A DNA stretch of 59,886 nucleotides. It comes from JAOAFZ01 sp964407325. Lineage in GTDB: Bacteria > Patescibacteriota > Microgenomatia > UBA1406 > GWC2-37-13. The translations under genes were made by a program, and so were the position numbers. The stretch is taken from positions 1-59,886 of the forward strand of contig CAYOVA010000006.1 of NCBI GenBank assembly GCA_964407325.1, in the 5' to 3' direction. This document shows positions 7,992 to 16,257 of the stretch, piece after piece (position 1 is the stretch's first letter; every line of letters begins with the position of its first letter). The notes under the pieces were generated by a model, which saw only the letters and a list, made by a program, of their open reading frames with translations, was not told where the DNA came from and ran no database searches.

Positions 7992-9710
7992 ATGGAAATC
8001 AGGAATTTTGCAATTATTGCCCATATCGATCACGGGAAATCCACACTTGCAGACCGCTTACTCGAAATTACCCATACGGTAGAAGCGGGAGATCATGATG
8101 AACAGCTGCTTGACCGCAACCCAATCTCTCGGGAACGCGGGATTACCATTAAATTGGCTCCTGTGCGTATGCAGTACAAAGGCATGATCCTCAATCTTAT
8201 CGATACTCCAGGACATGTTGATTTTTCCTATGAAGTTGATAGAACGCTTGCGTGTGTTGAGGGCGTAATCCTTCTGGTTGATGCAACACAGGGAATCCAG
8301 GCACAAACAATTGCCAATGCATACAAGGCCATCGAAAAGAATCTCGTTATAATCCCCGTTGTAAACAAAATTGATCTTCCTAGCGCCGATGTCCCCAAAG
8401 CAAAGAAACAGTTGGTTGATTTTCTCGGAGTCTATGAAGATGATATTATTGGAATTTCGGCAAAGGCCGGAACTAATGTCCAAACCCTGTTAGATCGTGT
8501 TGTAGAGCAGATTCCCCCACCCAAAACAGGCAATGACGGAACCCAGGCGCTTATTTTTGATTCATACTATGATCCTCATAAGGGGGTAATTGCCTTTGTT
8601 CGCATCTTTGCAGGAACGTTTTCAAAAAAAATGAAAATGCAGCTTACTGCTACCCAATCTACGTTCGAAGCTACCGAAGTAGGGTATTTCACACCTGAAT
8701 TGGAAGAAAAACCTGAACTAACCGAAAACGAAATCGGATACATTGTAACCAACATGAAAGATATTCACCAAGTGCAGGTTGGGGATACCATTGTAGACGG
8801 AAAGGGTCTAAGCAAGGCTGTATCTGGTTACCGCAAGGTCCATCCCATTGTTTTTGCATCAATGTTTACCACCGAAACGGCCGATTACCTGAACTTAAAA
8901 AAAGCGCTAGAGAAGTTGTATTTAAATGACTCAGCACTTGAATTTACCGCAATCTACTCTCAAGCATTGGGAGCAGGTTTTAGGGTCGGGTTTTTGGGAC
9001 TACTTCATGCAGATGTTGTGCGTGAGCGACTGGAGCGCGAATTTGATTTGAGTTTGGTGTTAACTCCCCCGCAGGTTGATTTCCTCTATGAGAATGGCGA
9101 GTATCAGGAACCGTATGTAAAGATCATGGTAGTTGCCCCATCCGAACAAATAGGAAGTATTTTGACCCTCTGTGAGGAATATCGTGCACGCTTTATTACC
9201 ATGGATAACAAAAACCAGGTAACAATGATATACGAAATGCCCATGTCGGAAATGATTTCTGATTTTTTTGATCGCCTCAAAAGCATTACTTCCGGTTATG
9301 CTTCTCTGGATTGGGAATTTCTTAGGTATGAACCGGTAACAGCCGATAAACTTTCGATTCTGTTGAATGGTGATGAAGTAGAAGAGTTTTCTGAAGTGGT
9401 AGTGCAGAATAGATCTCTTGAAAAAGCGCAGTTCTTAACAAAACAGCTGAAGGAGTTAATCCCTCGGCAACAATACGAAGTGAAGATCCAGGCACGGTAT
9501 AAAGGGAAAATCATTGCTTCAGAAACTATTTCCGCCTTCAGAAAAGATGTTTTGGTGAAAAACAGTAAGGTGGTAGGAGCAGGAGATGTTGGCCGAAAAA
9601 AGAAACTGCTGGAAAAACAAAAAGAAGGAAAAAAGCGCATGAAAATGATCGGTAAGGTCGAAGTTCCAAAAGAAGCATTCCTAAAACTCTTTAACAGAAA
9701 GCAGTCTTAA
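7992..9710 (+). CDS. lepA: elongation factor 4 (LepA, ribosome back-translocation GTPase)
   Basis: Translational GTPase of the EF-G class that acts on the ribosome. 572 residues from ATG 7992, beginning MEIRNFAIIAHIDHGKST as in other LepA proteins. G1 is AHIDHGKST (10-18); later DTPGHVDF (G3) and NKIDLP (G4). The LepA-specific C-terminal domain is present (LLNGDEVEEFSEVV, and a basic end with GRKKKLLEKQKEGKKRMK). At about 570 residues it is slightly shorter than the usual 600. The TAA overlaps by 4 nt the stop of the convergent gene on the minus strand. Confidence 0.96.
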   Translation: MEIRNFAIIAHIDHGKSTLADRLLEITHTVEAGDHDEQLLDRNPISRERGITIKLAPVRMQYKGMILNLIDTPGHVDFSYEVDRTLACVEGVILLVDATQGIQAQTIANAYKAIEKNLVIIPVVNKIDLPSADVPKAKKQLVDFLGVYEDDIIGISAKAGTNVQTLLDRVVEQIPPPKTGNDGTQALIFDSYYDPHKGVIAFVRIFAGTFSKKMKMQLTATQSTFEATEVGYFTPELEEKPELTENEIGYIVTNMKDIHQVQVGDTIVDGKGLSKAVSGYRKVHPIVFASMFTTETADYLNLKKALEKLYLNDSALEFTAIYSQALGAGFRVGFLGLLHADVVRERLEREFDLSLVLTPPQVDFLYENGEYQEPYVKIMVVAPSEQIGSILTLCEEYRARFITMDNKNQVTMIYEMPMSEMISDFFDRLKSITSGYASLDWEFLRYEPVTADKLSILLNGDEVEEFSEVVVQNRSLEKAQFLTKQLKELIPRQQYEVKIQARYKGKIIASETISAFRKDVLVKNSKVVGAGDVGRKKKLLEKQKEGKKRMKMIGKVEVPKEAFLKLFNRKQS

Positions 9711-10309
9711 TATTCGAAGCGCTCAAGATATGCTTGTACAAATACTTCCGGTTGTGGGTATTCTCGTTTCATTATCTGTGAAAGCTCCGGTAGGTTTTGC
9801 TCTATCCCTTCAAAGGTAACAGGTGAAGGAGCTCGTGTAAAAGCAATGTTATTCGTGGAAAGGACATCTGTATAAATGTAATACAGCACAATTCTGTTAA
9901 TGATGTAGTCTTTTCGTTCTTCTTCCCCAATCGCTAGATATTTTTTGTTTCCCTCTTCAACAAGGTTTTCTGGAATCGGTCTTCCTTTGTAGCGTTTTGG
10001 ATAGTCAATAACTGATGCTGTAAGCTCTTTATCTTGCTCTGAAATAGTTGAGGGGCCATACAAATTATCTACACTCGCCCTGGTTTGCACTTGTTGTCGA
10101 TTGTTTACTATAAAAGCCAAACTACCGATTACAAAAACCAGTGAAAACAAAATAGAAAGACTTGCTAATTTTGCTGCATGCCTTGTACCTTCTCGGGGAG
10201 GATCTTCATGACGATCAGGTTCAAGTGATAATGTTCGTTCATCAATTCCTGCTGGATCATATCGTTTCTCCGGATGCCTGCCATCCTTATTAAAAAAGTC
10301 GTTATCCAT
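9707..10309 (-). CDS. membrane-anchored SurA/parvulin-like paralog lacking the C-terminal domain
   Basis: 200 residues. A cytosolic N-terminal tail of about 45 charged residues, one membrane segment (about 48-69), then an extracellular helical domain. It is clearly paralogous to the 324-residue protein at 16258: both share the sequence after the membrane (QTRAS versus GSRAS), YPKRYKG versus YPRSYNG, KDYIINRIVLYY versus KKYIINRVTLYY, and TFEGIEQNLPEL versus SFEQLENSLPAM. This copy stops where the other continues for about 125 residues with a parvulin-like end. The two paralogs bracket three surface proteins, suggesting roles in their folding or presentation. A TAAAAT 6 nt before the ATG suggests a leaderless start, though it could also be cotranscribed (9 nt gap). 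Confidence 0.75.
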   Translation of the reverse strand: MDNDFFNKDGRHPEKRYDPAGIDERTLSLEPDRHEDPPREGTRHAAKLASLSILFSLVFVIGSLAFIVNNRQQVQTRASVDNLYGPSTISEQDKELTASVIDYPKRYKGRPIPENLVEEGNKKYLAIGEEERKDYIINRIVLYYIYTDVLSTNNIAFTRAPSPVTFEGIEQNLPELSQIMKREYPQPEVFVQAYLERFEY

Positions 10310-10318
10310 AGTCGTATT

Positions 10319-12214
10319 TTACAATAGCATTCCAAGAATCAACAGGATTACGGGAATACCAGCTAGGACAAACGGTATTGGATTACCCGAAACAGGTGGA
10401 GGTGGTACGGGGGTATACGTTGCCTGAGGCTGTTGAGTTGGATAAGGTGAATAGGTCGGAATAATCGTATAGGTTGGTGGTGCTGGCATTGGTGTATAGG
10501 TCGGCTGGATCTGTTGAACAACAGGTTGCTGCTGGACTATTGTCTGGGGCTGCTGTGCGATAACCACAGGGCTACCTTGTACTATAACCGGTTGCTGGAC
10601 TACTCGATTAGGACCTTGTACTGCTACAACGGACTGTTGCTGCTGCTGCTGCTGTTGCTGGACTACCGGTGCAGGTGTAAATGTCGGATACGGGGTTGCA
10701 GTTGGGTAAGGTGTGGCTGTTGCGATAACTCCACAACACGATGGTTGTGTTGGGTTTGCTCGACAAGAGTTTTCGTTTTCTACTTTTGCACAGTAATGAG
10801 AACCATCTCCTGCGGGAATACATACATTTCCCGGTTCTGAACAAGCGTCATCTCCCAAATCCGGATTACATTTTGTTCCACAGCTACAATCGTTAATGGT
10901 AAGCTCTAACAGTCCACATCCTTGCAATGAGGGTGGAATTGTTGGGGCAGGAGATGTTGGTGTAACAGTTCCAGGAGAAGGTGGTTCTGGTTGTGGGGTT
11001 ATAGGCGCTGCACCTGGTTGTGTCTGGACAACACATACATTTGTACATGATCCTGTACCTTCCCAGCGTCCTGAACCGAATATTTTTCCGGGTGTGGAAG
11101 GTAGCGGTCCTGCATTGTAACAAAGTTGTTCCTTACCAAATCCATTCACCGCAGCATAGTTCGTACCGAATATAACACCGCTGTCAAAATTGAGCCTGGT
11201 ATTTGCACATTCGGGGAAACCGTCATTTCGTACAATGGTGTTGTTTTTCCAATCAGGCATCTTAATCTTAATACTGTTTTCACCTACAACTTGTGTGTTA
11301 GGATCCCAATCAAGCATATAAAAATTACACAATTCCCATGCTGAGTCTTTTGCTTTGACCCAGTAATTTGCATGGGTACTGTTAGAATTTGCTCCAGTTG
11401 AAGTTAACGTTACTTCTTGTCCGGGTTGTGGAGTAAAAGGAAGTGTATTTTGAGATGTTGCACTGTTAACTGTTACGGATGTACCGCCGCTTACCTGTAC
11501 TGTCATTGAACTACACGATGCTATTTCGCCTTCCGGTCGTGTTGGTGCCGGTTCATTAGGACAGGAAACACCGGTATAACATGTTCCTCCAATGCCGTAC
11601 GTGCCAAAATGCCCTGGAAGACGACAGGTAGTATTGCCGTCTACGCCAAGAATATTGATATCGTTTTGAAAGCCACCACAAGCCTGGCTCATGTATGAGT
11701 TTTTTGTGATTGACACTGTATGTGTTTGACCTGGTTGAATTGTTACTGTTTCTATTTTTATTTCCGGATCTTTGGTGCATATGACAACTGTCTGCTGTCC
11801 ACTATCAAGTTTTAGACTTGCCGGATGACCATACGGATCGGGGCAGAAAAATGCCAGCCGTTGATAGGTAACTTTATGTGGTTTCGTATCTTTATTCTGG
11901 ATAGTAAACACTGAAGTAAGTGTTTTTGTACCTTGTCTGACATTTTCCTTTCCTGCAATCGGTCCTGCTGTACCATCAGGTTTTACTTCTGCAATTCGTT
12001 CACAACTCGGTGAGTTTGAAACCCATTTAACTACTATGTTTGGATTCGAGTTGTTGTTCTTACAGGTTACGGCATGTTCCGTTGGCGAATCTGCACGTGA
12101 GCCTGTTGTAAAGAGCTCTCCTCCATTCCTGGTAAGGAAATATACTGCAATTCCAATACCTATTACTATTGCAAGCAATGTTACAACTAATTGTTTAGAG
12201 TTTAGATTTCTCAT
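10319..12214 (-). CDS. Cys-rich, Pro/Thr- and Gln-rich surface protein (C)
   Basis: 631 residues from ATG 12214, 5 nt after the upstream stop; a longer TTG start would overlap the previous gene. Order: membrane anchor (about 8-28) followed by TTGSRADS; an N-terminal domain similar to that of the protein at 12220 (CGGFQNDINILGVDGNTTC here); a central domain (about 234-395) homologous to residues 338-512 of the protein at 14024 (SGVIFGTNY versus KGVIFGVNY; CVVQTQ versus CVVQTS); a Pro/Thr linker; an eight-Cys module (about 442-493); a TP repeat; nine Gln in a row followed by a Q/V-rich tract; PYPTQQP repeats; and a C-terminal hydrophobic segment after PPPPVSGNPIPF with no basic tail. It is probably exported and anchored at both ends. 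Function unknown; adhesion or fibre formation is a guess. Confidence 0.8.
   Translation of the reverse strand: MRNLNSKQLVVTLLAIVIGIGIAVYFLTRNGGELFTTGSRADSPTEHAVTCKNNNSNPNIVVKWVSNSPSCERIAEVKPDGTAGPIAGKENVRQGTKTLTSVFTIQNKDTKPHKVTYQRLAFFCPDPYGHPASLKLDSGQQTVVICTKDPEIKIETVTIQPGQTHTVSITKNSYMSQACGGFQNDINILGVDGNTTCRLPGHFGTYGIGGTCYTGVSCPNEPAPTRPEGEIASCSSMTVQVSGGTSVTVNSATSQNTLPFTPQPGQEVTLTSTGANSNSTHANYWVKAKDSAWELCNFYMLDWDPNTQVVGENSIKIKMPDWKNNTIVRNDGFPECANTRLNFDSGVIFGTNYAAVNGFGKEQLCYNAGPLPSTPGKIFGSGRWEGTGSCTNVCVVQTQPGAAPITPQPEPPSPGTVTPTSPAPTIPPSLQGCGLLELTINDCSCGTKCNPDLGDDACSEPGNVCIPAGDGSHYCAKVENENSCRANPTQPSCCGVIATATPYPTATPYPTFTPAPVVQQQQQQQQQSVVAVQGPNRVVQQPVIVQGSPVVIAQQPQTIVQQQPVVQQIQPTYTPMPAPPTYTIIPTYSPYPTQQPQATYTPVPPPPVSGNPIPFVLAGIPVILLILGMLL
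10634..10660 (-). repeat. CAG/CAA microsatellite coding nine glutamines
   Basis: 27-bp trinucleotide tract inside the surface protein at 10319. The same length (nine Gln) occurs at 14336-14362. Such tracts can change length by slippage without shifting the frame. Confidence 0.8.
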
Positions 12215-12219
12215 ATTTG

Positions 12220-13983
12220 TTACTGACCGGCAAGGCATATCCTGGCACAACTTGGCACGTTAGTAAGACCAGGATTATTACTGCATAATACATTATTTGA
12301 CGTACCAACTGATGTGCCAATTACTTGTGAATATATCTGGTAATCGCCAGCTCGCAATGAACCGGTATTTACTGTAAAGGAAATTGCCTGGCTAGAACCA
12401 AGGAGACAGTCTCCTACTGCTAAGGTATCTGTGGGACAAAGCTGTGCAAGAATGCCTTGTCCGTCTTTTCTTTTTGCCCAAACCTGATATGTAACGCCTG
12501 TATACGTACCAGGGTGTCCCTGTACCGTTATGGCAGCGCTTTTTTCTACACAAGCGTTCTTAGGTGCGTTTAATGACATACTTGGTGGTTGTGACGGAGG
12601 AGGATTACAACATGTCCCAGCTGAAGGTGCCTGAGCACATCTCTGCTTAAACTCCGGTTTTGAGCATACATATCCTCCTGTATTTGCCTGAATACATTCA
12701 AGTCCTGTTGCACATGCGTTTGCTCCATCCGCTGGATTACATGCACTTGCTCCGCAGGCTTTAGGTACAGGTGTTGCACTAGGAGGAGCAGGTGTATTTG
12801 TTGGGGGTTCTGGTGCAGGGGTATTGCTCGGTTGTCCAGGTGATGGTGTATTTGTAGGTGGCGCTGGGGTATTGGTAGGCGTGCCTGGTCCTGGCGTATT
12901 TGTTGGCGTGGGGGCACCGGGAACCTGGAATCGAGCTCCACAAGCTGCAGGAGCAGTAGCTGGATCAACCGGCTGAATGTACCCGTTTACTTGTCCAATT
13001 GCTCCGGGAAGGGATGAAGCCGTTAAACATCGTGGATTGGCCGCTGGCCCGCCGGGACGATATTTGTTGTATAAGTCCTCCATACTACACGTAGGCGGAT
13101 TGCTAAACAAACAACCAATGTCCCAATGAGCATGATATCCTGGAATTGTTTTCCCATTGGAGAGTTTTATATTGTTGTAACAAATTTCACTCCCTGCTTG
13201 AACCGGAATTACTTGCGTATTGCTGGTACTTACTTTTGTCTGCCTTTGTCCATTTGGATCGGTGTAACCTACTTCCATTCCGGTACATACGGGCTTTTCC
13301 GCAGGACAAGAATTCCGGGTTTCAAGTGTAGCAGCATACATACATTTATGGTCTGCGCACTGAGTTGTACATTGTGTATTTTCAACACCGTCGACAAGAA
13401 CCTTATAGAAATTCAAATCCATTTGATACGATCCGCAGTTTGTTACATAGTCAGAATCTCGACGATATTCAATTAGCTTTTCTTCACCAACTGCTAAATC
13501 AACTTTAATATCAAATTGACCATCATTGATAATGGGATCATTTGGTTCTCCCCGTTCACCCATCCAGCAGCCTCTATTTACTATCTGGTCTCCTTCAACA
13601 ATATCGTAGAGTCTTCCACTGTTATCAGGTCCTCGACAGAAATCAGTATTTTTGGAATAGATAACAGAAATTGGCCGTTCCGCAATATTCTTTATTTTGA
13701 TTGCATGTACAAACCCATGTGCATCAGATCGTTCCTGCACTTCCCATGGGATTTCTTCACGCGATCCATCTTCCTTAATTATGTATTGCGCCTGGAAGGT
13801 TACCACAGCCGAGTCGCACATATTTATCTCTTCTCTTCTTCCAATACTGGCACGAGTAGAAGTTGTTCGAGCTTCCTGGTTTAGGTTGTTATAAAAAACT
13901 AAAGCTGCGACTCCAGCCACAGCAATAAATGAAGAAATAAGAACTAACAGTAATGTTCTTTTTTGTAGAGGGATCATCCGCAT
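12220..13983 (-). CDS. Cys-rich, Pro/Thr-rich secreted protein (B)
   Basis: 587 residues. Basic start, one membrane or signal segment (about 10-31), then ARTTSTRAS. The N-terminal domain (about 50-200) resembles the protein at 10319 (CGSYQMDLNFYKVLVDG versus CGGFQNDINILGVDG). A Cys-rich middle is followed by a P/T/N-rich linker of TPTNTPAPP-type repeats, an eight-Cys module at about 410-459 (ACGASACNPADG to TCC), and a terminal Ig-like domain (about 470-587) with TVQGHPGTYTGVTYQVW. Unlike its neighbours it has no poly-Gln tract and no C-terminal membrane segment, so it is held only by the N-terminal anchor or released. Its own promoter lies upstream (TTGACA, then TATAGT 5 nt before the ATG). 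Confidence 0.8.
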   Translation of the reverse strand: MRMIPLQKRTLLLVLISSFIAVAGVAALVFYNNLNQEARTTSTRASIGRREEINMCDSAVVTFQAQYIIKEDGSREEIPWEVQERSDAHGFVHAIKIKNIAERPISVIYSKNTDFCRGPDNSGRLYDIVEGDQIVNRGCWMGERGEPNDPIINDGQFDIKVDLAVGEEKLIEYRRDSDYVTNCGSYQMDLNFYKVLVDGVENTQCTTQCADHKCMYAATLETRNSCPAEKPVCTGMEVGYTDPNGQRQTKVSTSNTQVIPVQAGSEICYNNIKLSNGKTIPGYHAHWDIGCLFSNPPTCSMEDLYNKYRPGGPAANPRCLTASSLPGAIGQVNGYIQPVDPATAPAACGARFQVPGAPTPTNTPGPGTPTNTPAPPTNTPSPGQPSNTPAPEPPTNTPAPPSATPVPKACGASACNPADGANACATGLECIQANTGGYVCSKPEFKQRCAQAPSAGTCCNPPPSQPPSMSLNAPKNACVEKSAAITVQGHPGTYTGVTYQVWAKRKDGQGILAQLCPTDTLAVGDCLLGSSQAISFTVNTGSLRAGDYQIYSQVIGTSVGTSNNVLCSNNPGLTNVPSCARICLAGQ

Positions 13984-14019
13984 GTTTAACTATAACACTT
14001 TTTTTTCTTCGAGTGTCAA
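13984..14019 (-). promoter_or_regulatory. leaderless promoter inside the surface-protein cluster
   Basis: On the minus strand, consensus -35 TTGACA (14014-14019), a 19-bp A-rich spacer, and -10 TATAGT (13989-13994) ending 5 nt before ATG 13983. It splits the cluster into two transcription units. Confidence 0.6.
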
Positions 14020-14023
14020 GTAT

Positions 14024-16252
14024 TTATAAGATCATTCCTACCAAAATTAATAATACGGGTATTCCGGCAATTATGAATGGAATTGGACTTCCAGATACAG
14101 GAGGAGGTGGTACTGGAGTATACGAAGGCTGTGGTTGCTGAGTCGGATACGGGGTATACGTCGGGATGATTGTATAGGTAGGTGGTGGTGGTAATGGTGT
14201 GTAGGAAGGTTGGACAGACTGCACTTGTTGTTGCTGCACAATAATATTGGGTGGTTGGGTTATGAAAATTTGTGGCTGCACAATTTGCGTTACCTGCTGA
14301 ACAATTGTCTGTCCTGGTCTTTGCACCACCAGGGCTTGTTGCTGTTGTTGTTGCTGTTGCTGGACAATTTGCGGTTGAGGTGTGTATGTCGGTGCAGGGG
14401 TATAGGTCGGCTGCGGTGTGGGAGTGGGCGCAGAACAGCATGCCTGAATTGTTCCCTGTTCCGTACAAGCCTGCTGATATTGGTTCATTGCACATAGTTT
14501 GCCGTTTATTGTGTCAACACATGTCATCCCAGGGGCACATTCTCCTAGCTCGCCTCCACATGGCCGTCCGCAAGATGGTACCCGTGTTGGAGTCGGTGTA
14601 GGGGTGTAAGTAAGTGTAGGAGTTGGGGTAAAGGTGGCTGTCGGTGATGGTGGAACTGGGGTGGACGACGGAGGAACAGTTGGTTGTCCTGGCGTTGGAG
14701 TGGGTCCTGTAAATGATGTTTGTACTACACATGGAGCATTACAATTCTGTCCTGTGGGATTTGTTCCCAAATGCATTTTACCCATATTGGGATTTGGTCC
14801 TGCATTGCGGCACCACATATTGTTGGACCAGCCCTTTCCGCTCTGCAAGTAATTCACGCCAAAAATGACTCCCTTGTCGAAGTTAATCGGTTTACCGGCG
14901 CAAATTGTTCTTCCGTAATTGTCATTTCTTGTTAAGGCACCGGTTTTCCAGTTTGGCATAGTAAAGCTGTTTTGAGCAGGGCTGTCCGCATCAGGACTAA
15001 AAATGTAAAACGCGCAGATGGAATTAAGCGAGTACTCACTTCGTGCCGGTTCGTAGACATCGGGGGAATCTATTGGACGAATCCAGTATCCTGCAAAACG
15101 CGAACTTGGTCCACCGGTTGAGTTAAAAGTAATGGTTTCTCCCGGTTGTGGAATTCTGGGGAGTGTATTAGGACTGGTAGTTTCTGTTACATTTACACTT
15201 CCTCCACCTGAAAGCGTAACAGAAATCGAGTTACATAAGGCAGGAGGCTGCGGGACTGGGGTTGAAGTTGGTTGACCAGGAACAGGAGTTTTTGCGGGTG
15301 GTGGTGTGGGAGGAGTACGAGTTGGAGTATTGGGAGCCTCGCAACAAGAAACATCTGTGACATCATATCGAATATCTTGGCCGGTACACGTATTGTAAAT
15401 CGTTGTTACCCATTTGCAGTAGCCTGCGCCAGGTTGACGATCGCAGAACTGGCCTTTTGGCTTCTCCTCACACACGGGTGTGTTTGAAGGCTGAGGAGGG
15501 TTTGTTGGCTCGACAGGAGTGCCTGGGCATGAAACAAGATTGTTACACGTTCCCCCGCGCACAGTGCGTCCCGCGTTTGCTGGGTCATTACATACATCTC
15601 CTCCTCCACATGTGTTAATATCGCATACTTCAGCTCGTCCGCATCCGTTTGGTCCCACTCCTCGACAACACAACATAGATCCTGATGGTGGTGCACGGTT
15701 AAAGTCAGCAGAGTCGCATCCACTTGCTCCCGGAGAAGTCTTACAACCTCCCCACTGTCCTACATCGGGACAGCTGGTTTGGGGGATTGGTGTGGCGGAA
15801 GGACGGGAAGCAGGTTGGGTTGGAGCTGCACTGGGGTTACCTCCTCCTACAGGCTGGCACCCTCCGCAGACTTGTTCGCAATCAGTGGCCGGTCCGCAGC
15901 TCCGGCACATTTGCCGACAGGTTTTCTCCTGGCCGGCGGGACAATTATCTGCGCTAGGATAGGTATTACATGTTTGGGTACGTCCTCCTCCTGAGGGGCA
16001 TGATTCACAAACTGCTCGTGGGTTTTGTCCATTTGCATCACATTCAACTCTACAGTTTACCGCTGCAGGAGGATTGGTACAGCGGGTAGAATCAGTATAC
16101 GTGTTTCCACATTGCGAATCCGCGGCTTGTGAAGATGTTGTTAAAGCTGTGCTACGGGATGTTGATGTTGAATAGATTATCACTGCAGATATCACGAGCA
16201 GCGCAATTGCCGTTATCAATTTTAAACTGGTTAATACTTGGTTTTTTTTCAC
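14024..16252 (-). CDS. Cys-rich, Pro/Thr- and Gln-rich surface protein (A)
   Basis: 742 residues, starting 5 nt after the stop of the parvulin-like gene, so likely cotranscribed with it. Order: membrane anchor (about 9-30); an N-terminal Cys-rich region to about residue 270 with repeated CxxxC and CxxC pairs; a P/T linker; a central domain (about 338-512) homologous to the protein at 10319; a PTPTPT stalk; an eight-Cys module (about 558-607, SCGRPCGG to ACC); nine consecutive Gln plus a Q/V tract; TYTIIPTYTPYPTQQP; and a C-terminal hydrophobic segment after PPPPVSGSPIPF. The C-terminal 60 residues are nearly identical in design to those of the protein at 10319. Probably a wall or surface structure stabilised by disulfides. 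Function unknown. Confidence 0.8.
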   Translation of the reverse strand: MKKNQVLTSLKLITAIALLVISAVIIYSTSTSRSTALTTSSQAADSQCGNTYTDSTRCTNPPAAVNCRVECDANGQNPRAVCESCPSGGGRTQTCNTYPSADNCPAGQEKTCRQMCRSCGPATDCEQVCGGCQPVGGGNPSAAPTQPASRPSATPIPQTSCPDVGQWGGCKTSPGASGCDSADFNRAPPSGSMLCCRGVGPNGCGRAEVCDINTCGGGDVCNDPANAGRTVRGGTCNNLVSCPGTPVEPTNPPQPSNTPVCEEKPKGQFCDRQPGAGYCKWVTTIYNTCTGQDIRYDVTDVSCCEAPNTPTRTPPTPPPAKTPVPGQPTSTPVPQPPALCNSISVTLSGGGSVNVTETTSPNTLPRIPQPGETITFNSTGGPSSRFAGYWIRPIDSPDVYEPARSEYSLNSICAFYIFSPDADSPAQNSFTMPNWKTGALTRNDNYGRTICAGKPINFDKGVIFGVNYLQSGKGWSNNMWCRNAGPNPNMGKMHLGTNPTGQNCNAPCVVQTSFTGPTPTPGQPTVPPSSTPVPPSPTATFTPTPTLTYTPTPTPTRVPSCGRPCGGELGECAPGMTCVDTINGKLCAMNQYQQACTEQGTIQACCSAPTPTPQPTYTPAPTYTPQPQIVQQQQQQQQQALVVQRPGQTIVQQVTQIVQPQIFITQPPNIIVQQQQVQSVQPSYTPLPPPPTYTIIPTYTPYPTQQPQPSYTPVPPPPVSGSPIPFIIAGIPVLLILVGMIL
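14336..14362 (-). repeat. CAG/CAA microsatellite coding nine glutamines
   Basis: Second 27-bp glutamine tract, in the surface protein at 14024. Its codon order differs from the tract at 10634, so it is not a simple recent copy. Confidence 0.8.
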
Positions 16253-16257
16253 TCGAG

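Noticed and set aside
12780..12930. Short direct repeats suggestive of a CRISPR or tandem repeat array
   Set aside because: They are degenerate codons for TPTNTPAPP-type linkers within a continuous reading frame; spacing is 15-30 nt and there are no unique spacers.
15519..15962. 147-residue plus-strand frame opposite the Cys-rich protein
   Set aside because: Composition reflects the complement of the Cys/Pro codons; no promoter or ribosome binding site, and the minus-strand frame is clearly homologous to its neighbour.
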